Shown here: positions 1 through 8,404 of the stretch, in pieces
Layout of the letters: each line of letters starts with the position of its first letter
How positions within the stretch are numbered: position 1 is the stretch's first letter
Assembly: GCA_945948185.1 (NCBI GenBank)
Contig: CAMFAL010000002.1
Span: forward strand, 1 to 64,000
Direction of reading: 5' to 3'
Length of the DNA stretch: 64,000 bases
DNA from: an uncultured Clostridia bacterium
GTDB taxonomy: Bacteria; Bacillota; Clostridia; Oscillospirales; Oscillospiraceae
Made by a program: the position numbers and the translations under genes
Notes under the pieces: model-generated
Told to the model about the DNA's origin: nothing
The model's input: only the letters and a program-made list of their open reading frames with translations
Database searches by the model: none

Positions 1-56
1 GTCCTACATAGGGGGCCTTTTGTCTATTGTCCGTTTTTACTGGAGCTGTTCATTTC
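1..56. repeat. Truncated copy of a palindromic repeat element
   Basis: Bases 3-56 are identical, in reverse complement, to 39766-39713, where a full 131-bp near-palindrome lies upstream of spoIIIAA. Only half of this copy is inside the window; the loop and other arm lie before base 1. It follows the 3' end of the minus-strand zinc-ribbon gene, so it may also act as that gene's terminator. Past base 56 the two copies diverge, although a GC-rich block followed by a T run remains similar. Confidence 0.75.
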
Positions 57-104
57 ACGGACGCCGTTTTTCCTTTGCAAGAAACAAAACTGGAAATCAG
101 TTTG

Positions 105-383
105 TTATCTGCCCTCGCGCATCTTGGCGAAGCACTCGCTACAGTAGACAGGACGGTCAGACTTGGGCTCGAAGGGAACCTTGGCCTCGCCGCCGCAGGC
201 AGCGCAAACAGCGGTGAAGTACTCACGGGGACCGCGGGCGGCGTTCTTGCGAGCATCACGGCAGGCCTTGCAGCGCTGGGGCTCGTTCTGGAAGCCGCGC
301 TCAGCGTAGAACTCCTGCTCACCGGCGGTGAACACGAACTCCTGGCCGCACTCTTTGCACACTAAAGTCTTGTCTTCGTACAT
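105..383 (-). CDS. Small zinc-ribbon protein (probable zinc-binding domain, zf-trcl type)
   Basis: The 92-residue protein opens with LVCKECGQEF, then has CKAC about 30 residues later, which together form one four-cysteine zinc site. A second CAACGG...CSEC pair makes another in the C-terminal half. This matches the small zf-trcl proteins common in Clostridia, whose role is unknown. The start at 383 was chosen over the longer ORF because GAGAGGG lies just upstream and the conserved domain begins a few residues in. The gene sits 38 nt behind sigH on the same strand and is probably cotranscribed with it. The fold is secure; no function can be assigned. Confidence 0.8.
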   Translation of the reverse strand: MYEDKTLVCKECGQEFVFTAGEQEFYAERGFQNEPQRCKACRDARKNAARGPREYFTAVCAACGGEAKVPFEPKSDRPVYCSECFAKMREGR

Positions 384-421
384 GATTTTACCCTCTCTTT
401 GAAAAGAAAAATATATTGCGT

Positions 422-1063
422 TCAGCGTCTGCTGAATTCGCCGGAAAGAAGTTGCTGTGCTACCTTGCGCCGAATGCGCTGCACAGCGTTGTCCACGGAC
501 TTTGGGGGCTTGCCTACCGTCTCGGCAATTTCCCTGCATGAAAGACCGTCTAAATAGTACCCCAAAATCTTCGCTTCAAATTCGGACAACTGTTTCCGGA
601 CACCGGTCAAGAGGGCTGCTGTGTGCTCCCGTTCAATCAGGTGGTCTTCGGGATTACGTTGCGCCAGATGGGAGGTGCCAGAGGTGTAAGAATGACTGTC
701 AAATTCAGGAGTATCCAGAGAAACCGACTGATTGAGCGCCTGGTGCTTCTCACGCGCCGCGGCGCGGAGTACGGAATACAGCCGGTTGCGAATGCAAACT
801 TCGGCGAAGGTCCGGAATGTTGTCTCCTTGGATCCATCGTATTCCCGGACGGCCTTGATGAGGCCCACCATCCCCTCCTGGGTCAGGTCCTCACTGTCGC
901 CGCCAGCCAGAAAGAAGGGGCGGGCGCAGGTGCGGACCAGACGGTTGTATCGCGTCACCAAAGTCTCCTCCGCGCCGCGGTTCCCAGAGGCCGCCAGACT
1001 ACAAAGCTCTTCGTCCGTCAGTTCCTCCAGAGGTATTGAGGTGTTCTCATGCCATTTGTACAT
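422..1063 (-). CDS. sigH: RNA polymerase sporulation sigma factor SigH
   Basis: This is a 213-residue sigma-70 factor. Region 2 includes the core-binding stretch GGDSEDLTQEGMVGLIKAVR (about residues 55-75), and a C-terminal region 4 helix-turn-helix (LSCREIAETVGKPPKSVDNA) binds the -35 box. Length and sequence fit SigH (Spo0H), which directs early sporulation and stationary-phase genes, rather than an ECF factor. An unusually good promoter (TTGACA-18-TATAAT) ends only 5 nt before the ATG, so transcription would begin at or inside the start codon. The transcript may therefore be leaderless, or translation may begin elsewhere. A zinc-ribbon gene follows closely downstream. Confidence 0.88.
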   Translation of the reverse strand: MYKWHENTSIPLEELTDEELCSLAASGNRGAEETLVTRYNRLVRTCARPFFLAGGDSEDLTQEGMVGLIKAVREYDGSKETTFRTFAEVCIRNRLYSVLRAAAREKHQALNQSVSLDTPEFDSHSYTSGTSHLAQRNPEDHLIEREHTAALLTGVRKQLSEFEAKILGYYLDGLSCREIAETVGKPPKSVDNAVQRIRRKVAQQLLSGEFSRR

Positions 1064-1068
1064 ATCTT

Positions 1069-1098
1069 ATTATACCCATCCAACCATGAAAATGTCAA
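1069..1098 (-). promoter_or_regulatory. Putative SigA-type promoter of sigH
   Basis: On the minus strand TTGACA (1098-1093), an 18-nt spacer and TATAAT (1074-1069) are present. The -10 box ends 5 nt before the sigH ATG at 1063. Confidence 0.7.
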
Positions 1099-1166
1099 GC
1101 AAATTATCAAATTTTGGTGAAAAGAAATCCGCTAATTTTAGTGAATTTGGAAAATCGCCCAAAATA

Positions 1167-2228
1167 TCACAATGTCAGCTGCTCCATAACCCCCTCCGGC
1201 ATGGCCCCGCCGGGGATGGCCCGGTGGAGATGCTGGTATGCTTTTTGGGTGACGCAGCGGCCTCTCGGTGTCCGGGTCAGGAAGCCCAGCTGCATCAGGT
1301 ACGGCTCATAGACATCCTCCAGGGTGACGGATTCCTCGCCGATGGTAGCCGCCAGGGTCTCCAGCCCCACGGGGCCGCCGTTGTAGTTGTCCATGATGGC
1401 CCCCAGCATCCGCCGGTCTACCGGGTCCAACCCCAAGTGGTCGATCTCCAGGGCACACAGGGCCTGGTCCGCCACGTCCTTGGTGATGACGCCGTCGGCC
1501 TTCACCTGGGCGAAGTCCCGGACACGACGCAGCATCCGGTTGGCAATTCTCGGCGTGCCCCGGCTGCGGCGGGCGATCTCGTAGGCGCCCTCGGGGACGA
1601 TGTCCACGTTCAGGATGCCGGCGGACCGGGTGACGATCTTCGCCAGCTCCTCCGGGGTGTACAGCTCCAGCCGCAGCGTTACGCCGAAGCGGTCCCGCAG
1701 CGGCGCGGACAGCTGGCCCGCCCGGGTTGTGGCGCCGATGAGGGTGAATTTGGGCAGGTCCAGACGGATGGAGTTGGCGCTGGGACCCTTGCCCACGATG
1801 ATGTCCAGGGCGTAGTCCTCCATGGCGGGATAAAGGATCTCCTCCACGGAGCGGTTCAGCCGGTGGATCTCGTCCACGAACAGGATGTCGCCTTCATTCA
1901 GATTGGTCAGCAGGGCCGCAAGGTCGCCGGGCTTCTCGATGGCGGGACCGGAGGTGATGCGGATACCCGCCCCCATCTCCTGGGCGATGATGCCCGCCAG
2001 GGTGGTCTTGCCCAGACCCGGAGGGCCGTGGAGCAGCACGTGGTCCAGGGCCTCCTCCCGCTTGCGGGCGGCCTGGATGAAGATGGCCAGATTGTCCTTG
2101 GCCTTCTCCTGCCCGATGTACTCCGTCAGGGTCTTGGGCCGCAGGGAGCTCTCCTGGGCGTCCTCCGCAAGAAAGGTCTTGGCCACGATGGGCTCCTCGT
2201 AGATGTCGTTTCCAAAGTCGATGCTCAA
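1167..2228 (-). CDS. ruvB: Holliday junction branch migration DNA helicase RuvB
   Basis: This 353-residue AAA+ ATPase drives branch migration of Holliday junctions with RuvA. The N-terminal linker leads to Walker A GPPGLGKT (about residues 68-75), Walker B ILFVDEIH, sensor 1 GATTRAG, and the C-terminal winged-helix domain with the SEES-like [15 protein letters not shown] segment. Length is typical. The start codon is TTG at 2228, preceded by GGGAAG; no ATG fits better. It is the last gene of the ruvC-ruvA-ruvB operon, 42 nt after ruvA. Confidence 0.97.
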   Translation of the reverse strand: MSIDFGNDIYEEPIVAKTFLAEDAQESSLRPKTLTEYIGQEKAKDNLAIFIQAARKREEALDHVLLHGPPGLGKTTLAGIIAQEMGAGIRITSGPAIEKPGDLAALLTNLNEGDILFVDEIHRLNRSVEEILYPAMEDYALDIIVGKGPSANSIRLDLPKFTLIGATTRAGQLSAPLRDRFGVTLRLELYTPEELAKIVTRSAGILNVDIVPEGAYEIARRSRGTPRIANRMLRRVRDFAQVKADGVITKDVADQALCALEIDHLGLDPVDRRMLGAIMDNYNGGPVGLETLAATIGEESVTLEDVYEPYLMQLGFLTRTPRGRCVTQKAYQHLHRAIPGGAMPEGVMEQLTL

Positions 2229-2270
2229 AAAATCACTTCCCTGTTTAGGGTGTATTCGCCCGAGGCGTTA

Positions 2271-2876
2271 TTATTTCACCATCTTTTTCAAACTCTGGCG
2301 GATGATCTCCTCCAGAGGCAGGTTCTCCACATCCACGCCCTTGAGGGCCATCTGGACCTCCTGGCTGGAGTAGCCCAGCACCGCCAGGGCCTGGGCGGCC
2401 TCCGTGGCCTTGCTGGCGAACAGCGGCACTGCCGGAGCGCCCTTGCCGCCGGAGAAGTCCAGTCCTCCCGCGGTCTCCCGGGCCATTTTGTCCTTCAGCT
2501 CCAGGATGATGCGCTGGGCGATCTTCTTGCCGATACCCGGCGCCGCCGTCAGAGCCTTGGCGTCCTCCGTGACGATGGCCATGGCCAGGGCCTCCGGGGT
2601 GGCGGCGGACAGAATGGCCAGAGCCGCCTTGGGCCCCACGCCGCTGACGCCGATCAGCATCCGGAAACTGTTCAGCTCGTTCTGGGCGGCAAAACCGTAC
2701 AGCTCGAAAATCCCCTCCCCTACATTCAGATGGGTATACAGCTTTCCCCGCTGGCCCTTTTTCAGCGCCGCCAGGGTGTTGTTGGTGGTTTTGCAGGCGT
2801 AGCCCACCCCGCCGCAGTCGATGACTGCCAGGCCAGGTAAAATCTCCGCCACAGTGCCGTCCAGATAGTAAAACAT
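2271..2876 (-). CDS. ruvA: Holliday junction branch migration protein RuvA
   Basis: The 201-residue protein has the expected three parts: an OB-fold (MFYYLDGTVAEILPG onward), two helix-hairpin-helix motifs (SGVGPKAALAIL and PGIGKKIAQRIILELKDK), and a C-terminal domain III (residues about 150-201) that contacts RuvB. RuvA tetramers hold the four-way junction so that RuvB can pump DNA. AAGGAGC lies just before the ATG. It follows ruvC by 10 nt in the same operon. Confidence 0.97.
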   Translation of the reverse strand: MFYYLDGTVAEILPGLAVIDCGGVGYACKTTNNTLAALKKGQRGKLYTHLNVGEGIFELYGFAAQNELNSFRMLIGVSGVGPKAALAILSAATPEALAMAIVTEDAKALTAAPGIGKKIAQRIILELKDKMARETAGGLDFSGGKGAPAVPLFASKATEAAQALAVLGYSSQEVQMALKGVDVENLPLEEIIRQSLKKMVK

Positions 2877-2886
2877 AGCACGCTCC

Positions 2887-3396
2887 TTATACTGTCTCTT
2901 TCACATTCTCCGTCTGGGGAATCCGTGAAGTAAAACTCCTTGCATGGCACAGGGCCAGAGCCAGTGCGTCCGCTGCGTCGTCCGGTCTGGGAACGCTTTT
3001 CAGCTTCAGCAGCCGCTTCGTCATGTCCATGACCTGACGCTTCTCCGCCTTGCCGTAGCCCGTCACCGCCAGCTTCACCTGGGAGGGGGTGTACTCGTAC
3101 AGCGGGATGCCGCACTTCTCGGCGGCGTACAGAATGACGCCCCGGCCGTGGGCCACGGCGATGCCGGTGGTGATGTTGGTGTTGAAGAACAGCTCCTCGA
3201 CGGAGACCACATCCGGCTTCAGCTGGCCGATCAGTTCCTCCATGTCCGTGCCGATCTGGTACAGCCGCCGGGACAGCGGCAGCCCCGCCGGGGTGGTGAT
3301 GGCCCCGTAGGTCACCATGTGAACTTGTCCCCGGTCCGCCTCCACCAGGCCGAAGCCGATGGTAGCGAAGCCCGGGTCGATGCCCAAGATGCGCAT
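2887..3396 (-). CDS. ruvC: Crossover junction endodeoxyribonuclease RuvC
   Basis: RuvC is the Holliday junction resolvase. The 169-residue product begins MRILGIDPGFATIGFGLVE, containing the first catalytic Asp (ILGIDPG). It also has VEELFFNTN with the catalytic Glu, and the C-terminal DAADALALAL acidic pair. The ORF track extends 20 residues upstream; the internal ATG at 3396 is preferred because it matches the family start and follows GAGGAAGGGG. It is the first gene of the ruvCAB operon. Confidence 0.96.
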   Translation of the reverse strand: MRILGIDPGFATIGFGLVEADRGQVHMVTYGAITTPAGLPLSRRLYQIGTDMEELIGQLKPDVVSVEELFFNTNITTGIAVAHGRGVILYAAEKCGIPLYEYTPSQVKLAVTGYGKAEKRQVMDMTKRLLKLKSVPRPDDAADALALALCHARSFTSRIPQTENVKETV

Positions 3397-3475
3397 AGGC
3401 CGCCCCTTCCTCTGTTCAATCACAGCCAGTATAGCAGACTTCCCGCCTTTGCGCAACCGAAAAGAACAAATGTGC

Positions 3476-3507
3476 GAGAAAAAGACGCCCGCGCTGGGCG
3501 GGCGTCT
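3476..3507 (-). terminator. Intrinsic terminator after threonine ammonia-lyase gene
   Basis: On the minus strand the GC-rich hairpin GACGCCCGC/GCGGGCGTC is followed by TTTTT, about 12 nt after the stop codon at 3520. Confidence 0.85.
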
Positions 3508-3519
3508 CCAGGCAGCTTA

Positions 3520-4710
3520 TTATTTCAGCAGCTCGTAGCCGTGGGCGGCCAAAGCCGCCTGAATGTCGGCAATGTGCTGGTGGTTCCGGGTCTCCAGCAC
3601 CAGATTGACCATGCAGGCGTTCACGTCGGAGTCCTGGTCCTCCCGGGCGTGGTTGATGGTCATGACGTTGGCGCCGGTCTCGGAGATGATGCTCAGCATC
3701 CGCAGCAGGTGGCCCGGCTGGTCCACCACCTTGGTGGTAATCTCCATGATACGGCCGGACTTGGAGAGGCCCTTGGTGATGACCCGGGACAGGGTGGTCA
3801 CGTCCACGTTGCCGCCAGACACCAGACAGACCGTCTTTTTCTCAGACACGTCCACCTTGTTGAACAAAACCGCCGCGATGGGCGTGGCTCCGGCGCCCTC
3901 CGCCACGATCTTCTGGTCCTCCATCAGAGCCAGGATGCCGGTGGCGATCTCGTCGTCCCGGACGGTGACGATCTCGTCCACATACTTCTGGCAGATCTCA
4001 AAGGTCAGGTCTCCGGGCCGCTTCACAGCGATGCCGTCGGCTATGGTGGAGACGGTGGGCAGCTCCACCGGCTCCCCGGCAGTCCGGGAGGCCGCCATGG
4101 AGGCGGCGCCCTCCGCCTGAACGCCGATGATCCGGCAGCTGGGACGGATGCTCTTCACGGCGCAGGCCACACCGGAGATCAGTCCGCCGCCACCGATGGG
4201 CACGATGATCTGCTCCACCTCCGGCAGCTGCTCCAGAATCTCCAGGCCGATGGTCCCCTGCCCCGCGATCACGGCGGGATCGTTGAAGGGATGGGCGAAA
4301 GTGTAGCCTTTCTCCTTCGCAAGCCGGGCCGCTTCGGCGGCCGCGTCGTCGTAGACGCCGGGCACTAGCACCACCTCAGCACCGTAGTTCCGGGTGGCCT
4401 CGATCTTGCTGATGGGAGCGCCGACGGGCATGCAGATGACGGACTTCATCCCCAGCCTTGTGGCGGACAGGGCGATGCCCTGGGCGTGGTTGCCGGCGGA
4501 ACAGGCGATGACGCCCCGTTCCCGCTCCTGGGGAGACAGGCTCCGCAGCTTATTGTAGGCACCCCGCAGCTTGAAAGCGCCAGTGAGCTGCAAGTTCTCG
4601 CATTTAATGTACACGTTCTTCCCCAGCGCCTTGGCGGGGTTCAGGGGCGTGACCCGGGCGACACCCCGCAGGGCGTTTTGGGCATCCCATATGGTTTCCA
4701 GTGTGACCAT
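3520..4710 (-). CDS. ilvA: Threonine ammonia-lyase (threonine dehydratase) with C-terminal ACT domain
   Basis: This 396-residue PLP enzyme deaminates L-threonine to 2-oxobutanoate, either as the first step of isoleucine synthesis or for threonine catabolism. The PLP lysine is in GAFKLRGAYN (about residue 48), and the glycine-rich phosphate loop is PIGGGGL. An ACT-like regulatory domain occupies about residues 325-396 (TTKVVDQPGHLLRMLSII). Length with a single ACT domain matches the short TdcB/IlvA type common in Clostridia, so catabolic versus biosynthetic use cannot be told from sequence. The gene stands alone, with its own promoter upstream and a terminator downstream. Confidence 0.92.
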   Translation of the reverse strand: MVTLETIWDAQNALRGVARVTPLNPAKALGKNVYIKCENLQLTGAFKLRGAYNKLRSLSPQERERGVIACSAGNHAQGIALSATRLGMKSVICMPVGAPISKIEATRNYGAEVVLVPGVYDDAAAEAARLAKEKGYTFAHPFNDPAVIAGQGTIGLEILEQLPEVEQIIVPIGGGGLISGVACAVKSIRPSCRIIGVQAEGAASMAASRTAGEPVELPTVSTIADGIAVKRPGDLTFEICQKYVDEIVTVRDDEIATGILALMEDQKIVAEGAGATPIAAVLFNKVDVSEKKTVCLVSGGNVDVTTLSRVITKGLSKSGRIMEITTKVVDQPGHLLRMLSIISETGANVMTINHAREDQDSDVNACMVNLVLETRNHQHIADIQAALAAHGYELLK

Positions 4711-4741
4711 TTTCCCATCCTCCTCTGAATTTCATATTTCT

Positions 4742-4769
4742 ATCATAATGGAGATGGAAAAAAATGCAA
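4742..4769 (-). promoter_or_regulatory. Putative promoter of threonine ammonia-lyase gene
   Basis: Minus strand TTGCAT (4769-4764), 16-nt spacer, TATGAT (4747-4742), about 30 nt before the ATG, which has AGAGGAGG as its ribosome site. Confidence 0.55.
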
Positions 4770-4855
4770 TCTGCAAGTCGCACAATGTTTTTGCAGGAAA
4801 AACGATGTATCTCACAACTGTATTTTTAGCAGGGACAACCGCACTTCCATGGCGC

Positions 4856-4889
4856 AAAAAGGGGCGTCCGCCGGAATGGCGGACGCTCC
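4856..4889 (-). terminator. Intrinsic terminator of the ECF/DUF4179 operon
   Basis: Minus-strand hairpin GGAGCGTCCGCC/GGCGGACGCCCC followed by TTTTT, just after the stop codon at 4897. Confidence 0.85.
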
Positions 4890-4896
4890 TGAGCGG

Positions 4897-6282
4897 TTAT
4901 TTGATGGGGATGGCGATGGCGGCATCGAATTCCGTGACGGCGTCAAACAGGGGTTCCAAATAAACAACGCCGCCGTGGAAGCCCGTCAGGGGAAAGCTCT
5001 CCGTAAACATGGTCTCCCCATCCGTCCACTCTCCGGTGACAGGGTCCTCCACGCCGTAGGTGCTGCTGACCTGCATGATGTCGGTGCCCTCTCTCCCGTC
5101 TTCTGTGTAGAAGCAGCTCTCAAACAGGCTATACATCCGGTACTCCGCCTCAATAGGCGCCGCGAAGGACACCAGCCAGCCGCCGGAATGCTCCTCCGCC
5201 CCCAGGAAGCGGACGCCCTCCGGCAGGTGCCGGGCGGTGCCTTTCCACAGGTCCAGACGCGTATGCGGCGCCGTCTTGTCCCGCCACTTGGCACGGGTGA
5301 CACAGAGGGTCAGGTGATCACCCTGGCTGAAAAAGGGACTGTCCAGCCAGAAGGTGCCGTAGCCCTCCCCGTCCGCGTCGCCTGTGGCGGAGATGCCGTT
5401 AGTACTGGCGTAGAACCGCTCTCCATACTCATTTTCCAGGTACAGCTCCAAGGCAGTCAACCAGGCAGTGTTGCCTGCGTCGTCCTCCAGATTCACCCGC
5501 AGATGGGTGGGATACAACTCCGCCTCCGTCAGAGTGAAGGTCTGGCCATTCATGGTAAACCGGGTGTCCACGGGTATGATCTGTCCCTGGGCGGTGTAAC
5601 AGGGGTCGAAGGTCAGGGTGAATGTGAGCTCTGCCAGGTAGTCCGGCTCCCGGACTGGATTTTCAAACTCCATGTCGATGTCGTATGCCGCCGGCTCCTC
5701 CGGCTCCCTGTCCCAGACGGACAGGGTCAGGTCCAGGATGTCCGGCACGTCCCGGTCAATAAAATCCACCCGAACGGACCGCAGCTCGCCGTTGGGGACG
5801 CCGTAGGAGCTGCTGCCGCTGGAATAGCCGCCCTCATCCCCCGGCAGAGTGATGCAGCTGTCGGCCTCCAGTTGGCCATACTGCCGTGACTCCAGGGTAT
5901 AGAAAATATTCACCTGCTTCCGGTCCACAATGACGTATTCCACCGTGGCGGTGATGCCGTTTTCCGTCTGGCTCTGGCCCATGGGCTGGACGTACTCGTT
6001 CTCCACGGCGGCGGACAGGCTGGGGGACCAGGCCACAGCTTTCGCCAGCTCCCGCAGCACCGGGATGCTGCCGCAGGCCCGGGCAAAGGGGACCGACAGG
6101 TTCACCAGCAGCACAAAGGCCGCGAAGCAGGCGGCAAGGCTGCCGCAGGAGACACCCCAGGTCCGGCATTTTCTCTGTGAAGCGGTTTTCCTTTTCACGG
6201 CCCTGTCTACCGTAGTATTCAGGCTTTCCGGGACCTGCTCCAGCTCCGACAGCAGGGCCTTGTATTCCTCGTTCCGGCTCAT
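4897..6282 (-). CDS. DUF4179 domain membrane protein, probable anti-sigma partner
   Basis: The 461-residue product has a cytoplasmic N-terminus of about 40 residues, one transmembrane segment (GSLAACFAAFVLLVNLSVPFA, about 48-68) and a large extracellular beta-rich part that begins with the DUF4179 region. Proteins of this kind are encoded beside ECF sigma factors in Firmicutes and are thought to act as membrane-bound anti-sigma factors or stress sensors. Its start overlaps the end of the ECF gene by 4 nt (ATGA), so the two are translationally coupled. Anti-sigma function is inferred from context; what the outer domain senses is unknown. Confidence 0.75.
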   Translation of the reverse strand: MSRNEEYKALLSELEQVPESLNTTVDRAVKRKTASQRKCRTWGVSCGSLAACFAAFVLLVNLSVPFARACGSIPVLRELAKAVAWSPSLSAAVENEYVQPMGQSQTENGITATVEYVIVDRKQVNIFYTLESRQYGQLEADSCITLPGDEGGYSSGSSSYGVPNGELRSVRVDFIDRDVPDILDLTLSVWDREPEEPAAYDIDMEFENPVREPDYLAELTFTLTFDPCYTAQGQIIPVDTRFTMNGQTFTLTEAELYPTHLRVNLEDDAGNTAWLTALELYLENEYGERFYASTNGISATGDADGEGYGTFWLDSPFFSQGDHLTLCVTRAKWRDKTAPHTRLDLWKGTARHLPEGVRFLGAEEHSGGWLVSFAAPIEAEYRMYSLFESCFYTEDGREGTDIMQVSSTYGVEDPVTGEWTDGETMFTESFPLTGFHGGVVYLEPLFDAVTEFDAAIAIPIK

Positions 6283-6758
6283 ATGTCTCCCTCCTCTCCC
6301 AGTTCCAGCCGCAGCAATGCCAGTGCCCTTCTCTGCCGGGTGGCCACGGTGCCCTGGGGCACCTCCAGAGCGGCGGCGGTCTCCGCCTGGGACAATCCGG
6401 CGAAGAACCGCAGGATGATGACCGCCCGCAGGTCCTCCGGCAAACGGCGGACAGCCTCCTTCAGCGGGAGACTGTCGTAAGCGTCCGGGCCCGCCGTCTC
6501 CGGCAGGGCCTCCTCACCGGCGGGGGTAAACCGCTTCCGGCGGCGCAGCTCACGGTGACATTCGTTCAGCAGGATACGGGTGAGCCAGGTGTCGAAAAAC
6601 TCTGGCTGCCGCAGCTGTCTCAAGGCCCGCAGGGCCTGATACACCGCCTCGTCCACCGCCTCCAGGGCGTCCGCCTCACTGCCCAGATACAGGTACGCGG
6701 TGCGGTACAGCCGCCCCCGCAGGGCCTGCACCCGGGCGGCAAAGGTCTCGTGATCCAT
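6279..6758 (-). CDS. ECF-family RNA polymerase sigma factor
   Basis: The 159-residue protein carries sigma-70 region 2 (YRTAYLYLGSEADALEAVDE, about 22-41) and a region 4 helix-turn-helix (LPEDLRAVIILRFFAGLSQAETA onward). Both regions and the total length fit ECF sigma factors. The start at 6758 is preceded by GGAAAGGAGGGG; the longer ORF in the track has no support. It is coupled to the DUF4179 gene, its probable anti-sigma factor. Its regulon cannot be inferred, although such factors usually activate their own operon. Confidence 0.85.
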   Translation of the reverse strand: MDHETFAARVQALRGRLYRTAYLYLGSEADALEAVDEAVYQALRALRQLRQPEFFDTWLTRILLNECHRELRRRKRFTPAGEEALPETAGPDAYDSLPLKEAVRRLPEDLRAVIILRFFAGLSQAETAAALEVPQGTVATRQRRALALLRLELGEEGDI

Positions 6759-6837
6759 GGGCGCCCCTCCTTTCCTCTTTCTGACTGTTAGAGTATTTGA
6801 GATGGGAGTTTGTTTTGAGAAAGAAGAAAAACTTTTG

Positions 6838-6868
6838 CAAAAAATCAGCACGGCGGATGCCGTGCTGA
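6838..6868 (-). terminator. Intrinsic terminator of xerD
   Basis: Minus-strand hairpin TCAGCACGGC/GCCGTGCTGA followed by TTTTTT; the stem begins only 5 nt after the xerD stop codon. Confidence 0.88.
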
Positions 6869-6873
6869 CCGAT

Positions 6874-7755
6874 TCATGCTCTCGGGTGGGCCTTCTGGTA
6901 CACATCTTTGAGTTGCCGCTTCACCACATGGGTATAGATCTGGGTGGAGGAAATGTCCGCGTGGCCCAGCATCTCCTGGATGGACCGCAGATCCGCGCCG
7001 TTTTCCAGTAGGTGGACGGCAAAGGAGTGGCGCAGGGTGTGGGGGGTGATCTCCTTCTGGATGCCCGCCATCTCCTGGTAGTGCTTGATGATCTTCCAGA
7101 AGCCCTGGCGGCTCATGCGCTCGCCGTTCATGTTGACGAAGAGTGCCTGCTCCCCGCTGTCGGCGATGAGTTGGGGACGGATGTTCTTCACATAGTCCTG
7201 CAGGGCCTTGACGGCGGTGTGGTACAGGGGGATGATGCGCTCCTTGCCACGGTTCTCGCAGCGGATGAAGCCCGCCGCCAGGTTCAGATCATCCAGGTTC
7301 AGAGAGATCAGCTCGCTGACCCGGATGCCGGTGGCGTACAGCAGCTCCAGCATGGCATGGTCCCGGAAGCCTTTGGCGTCCACGCACTGAGGCTGCTCCA
7401 GGAACAGCTCCACTTCCTTGTTGGTCAGGATCTCCGGGTACTTCCGCTCCACCTTGGCGGCGGCCACACCCTTGGCGGGGTTGCTGTCCAGCTCGCCGGT
7501 GGAGATCAGGTAATTGTAAAAGGATTTCACGGAAGCCAGGAACCGGGTCACCGACGCCGCGGACTTTCCCCGGCCCTGCATCCAGCTCATGTAGGCCCGG
7601 ACCATGTCGCTGTCCGCCTCCAGCAGGCCGCAGCCTTCGGTGTTGTCCAGATACTCCGCAAACTGGGTCACGTCCCGCAGGTAAGAGCTGATGGTATTCT
7701 GAGAAGCATGCTTCTCCCCCGCCAGATAGGCGCCATAACGTTCGATCAATTCCAT
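6874..7755 (-). CDS. xerD: Site-specific tyrosine recombinase XerD
   Basis: This 293-residue tyrosine recombinase has an N-terminal SAM-like core-binding domain (about 1-90) and a catalytic domain with the expected set: Arg in GIRVSEL, Lys in the beta-hairpin region, HTLRH, GHAD, and the nucleophile Tyr in TQIYTHV. XerD resolves chromosome dimers at dif. The start at 7755 (MELIERYGAYL) matches the family. It lies 25 nt after spoIIM, a neighbourhood also known in Bacillus. A phage-type integrase is unlikely because there are no mobile genes nearby and the length is canonical. Confidence 0.9.
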   Translation of the reverse strand: MELIERYGAYLAGEKHASQNTISSYLRDVTQFAEYLDNTEGCGLLEADSDMVRAYMSWMQGRGKSAASVTRFLASVKSFYNYLISTGELDSNPAKGVAAAKVERKYPEILTNKEVELFLEQPQCVDAKGFRDHAMLELLYATGIRVSELISLNLDDLNLAAGFIRCENRGKERIIPLYHTAVKALQDYVKNIRPQLIADSGEQALFVNMNGERMSRQGFWKIIKHYQEMAGIQKEITPHTLRHSFAVHLLENGADLRSIQEMLGHADISSTQIYTHVVKRQLKDVYQKAHPRA

Positions 7756-7780
7756 GTCAGCTCTCCCACTCTCTTTCGTA

Positions 7781-8404
7781 TCAGGCCAGGACCCGTCCCA
7801 GCACCAGCCGCAGCAGCAGCGGCGAAACAAACAGCTCTACACACACGCCGGCCAGCAGCGCCAGGCAGCACAGGCCCAGACGCCGCCACCAGCTCCGTCC
7901 GTAAGTCACCGGCGCGGCCCGCCGTCCCCTCCCAAAGGACATGGCGGCCAGCGCCGCGGCGGAACCCCAGGCGGGAACCGCCAGCAGAAAAAACACCGGC
8001 AGCGTCACGGCGCACCGCAGTCCAAAGACCGCCAGCGCCAACAGGACTCCGTCGGCTCCGAAGGCCGCTGTGAAGCAGCAGACGGAAAAAGACAGAAAAA
8101 AGCCGAACAGCAGGGCTGTACAGGGCAGCAGCACCACCCCGATGGAGGCGAAGCCCAACAGCGCCGCCAGCAGCGGATACCGCAGGTATAGCACCAGGGC
8201 CGACAGAGCTGCCCCGGCGGTGACGCTCTCCTCCACCGTGACATAATGGTGGAGATACTCCGACAGCTCCCGGCCCGCCTCCCGCGGCACCCGGCCTGCC
8301 AGGACCTGTCCCAAACAAACCCCGGCCAAAAAGAACAGCGCCAGGAACACCATGCGGAGCAGCGGAGACGGCTGTCCCCCTTTGCCTCGTTCCCTCAAGC
8401 TCAA
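7781..8404 (-). CDS. spoIIM: Stage II sporulation protein M (DUF95 family)
   Basis: The 207-residue membrane protein has about five predicted hydrophobic segments, starting with LLRMVFLALFFLAGVCLGQVLAG. SpoIIM is part of the SpoIIDMP complex that remodels septal peptidoglycan and drives engulfment. The start codon is TTG at 8404, supported by GAGGTGAGG 5 nt upstream; an ATG 17 codons in would cut the first helix's flank. The xerD neighbour supports the assignment. Sequence identity to SpoIIM is inferred from topology, length and context. Confidence 0.75.
   Translation of the reverse strand: MSLRERGKGGQPSPLLRMVFLALFFLAGVCLGQVLAGRVPREAGRELSEYLHHYVTVEESVTAGAALSALVLYLRYPLLAALLGFASIGVVLLPCTALLFGFFLSFSVCCFTAAFGADGVLLALAVFGLRCAVTLPVFFLLAVPAWGSAAALAAMSFGRGRRAAPVTYGRSWWRRLGLCCLALLAGVCVELFVSPLLLRLVLGRVLA

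Noticed and set aside
732-2840. 702-residue plus-strand ORF over sigH-ruvBA
   Set aside because: Shadow of the minus-strand sigH, ruvB and ruvA genes, with no recognisable domain or ribosome site.
2944-4368. 474-residue plus-strand ORF
   Set aside because: Antisense to ruvC and the threonine ammonia-lyase gene; His/Gly/Leu-rich shadow composition.
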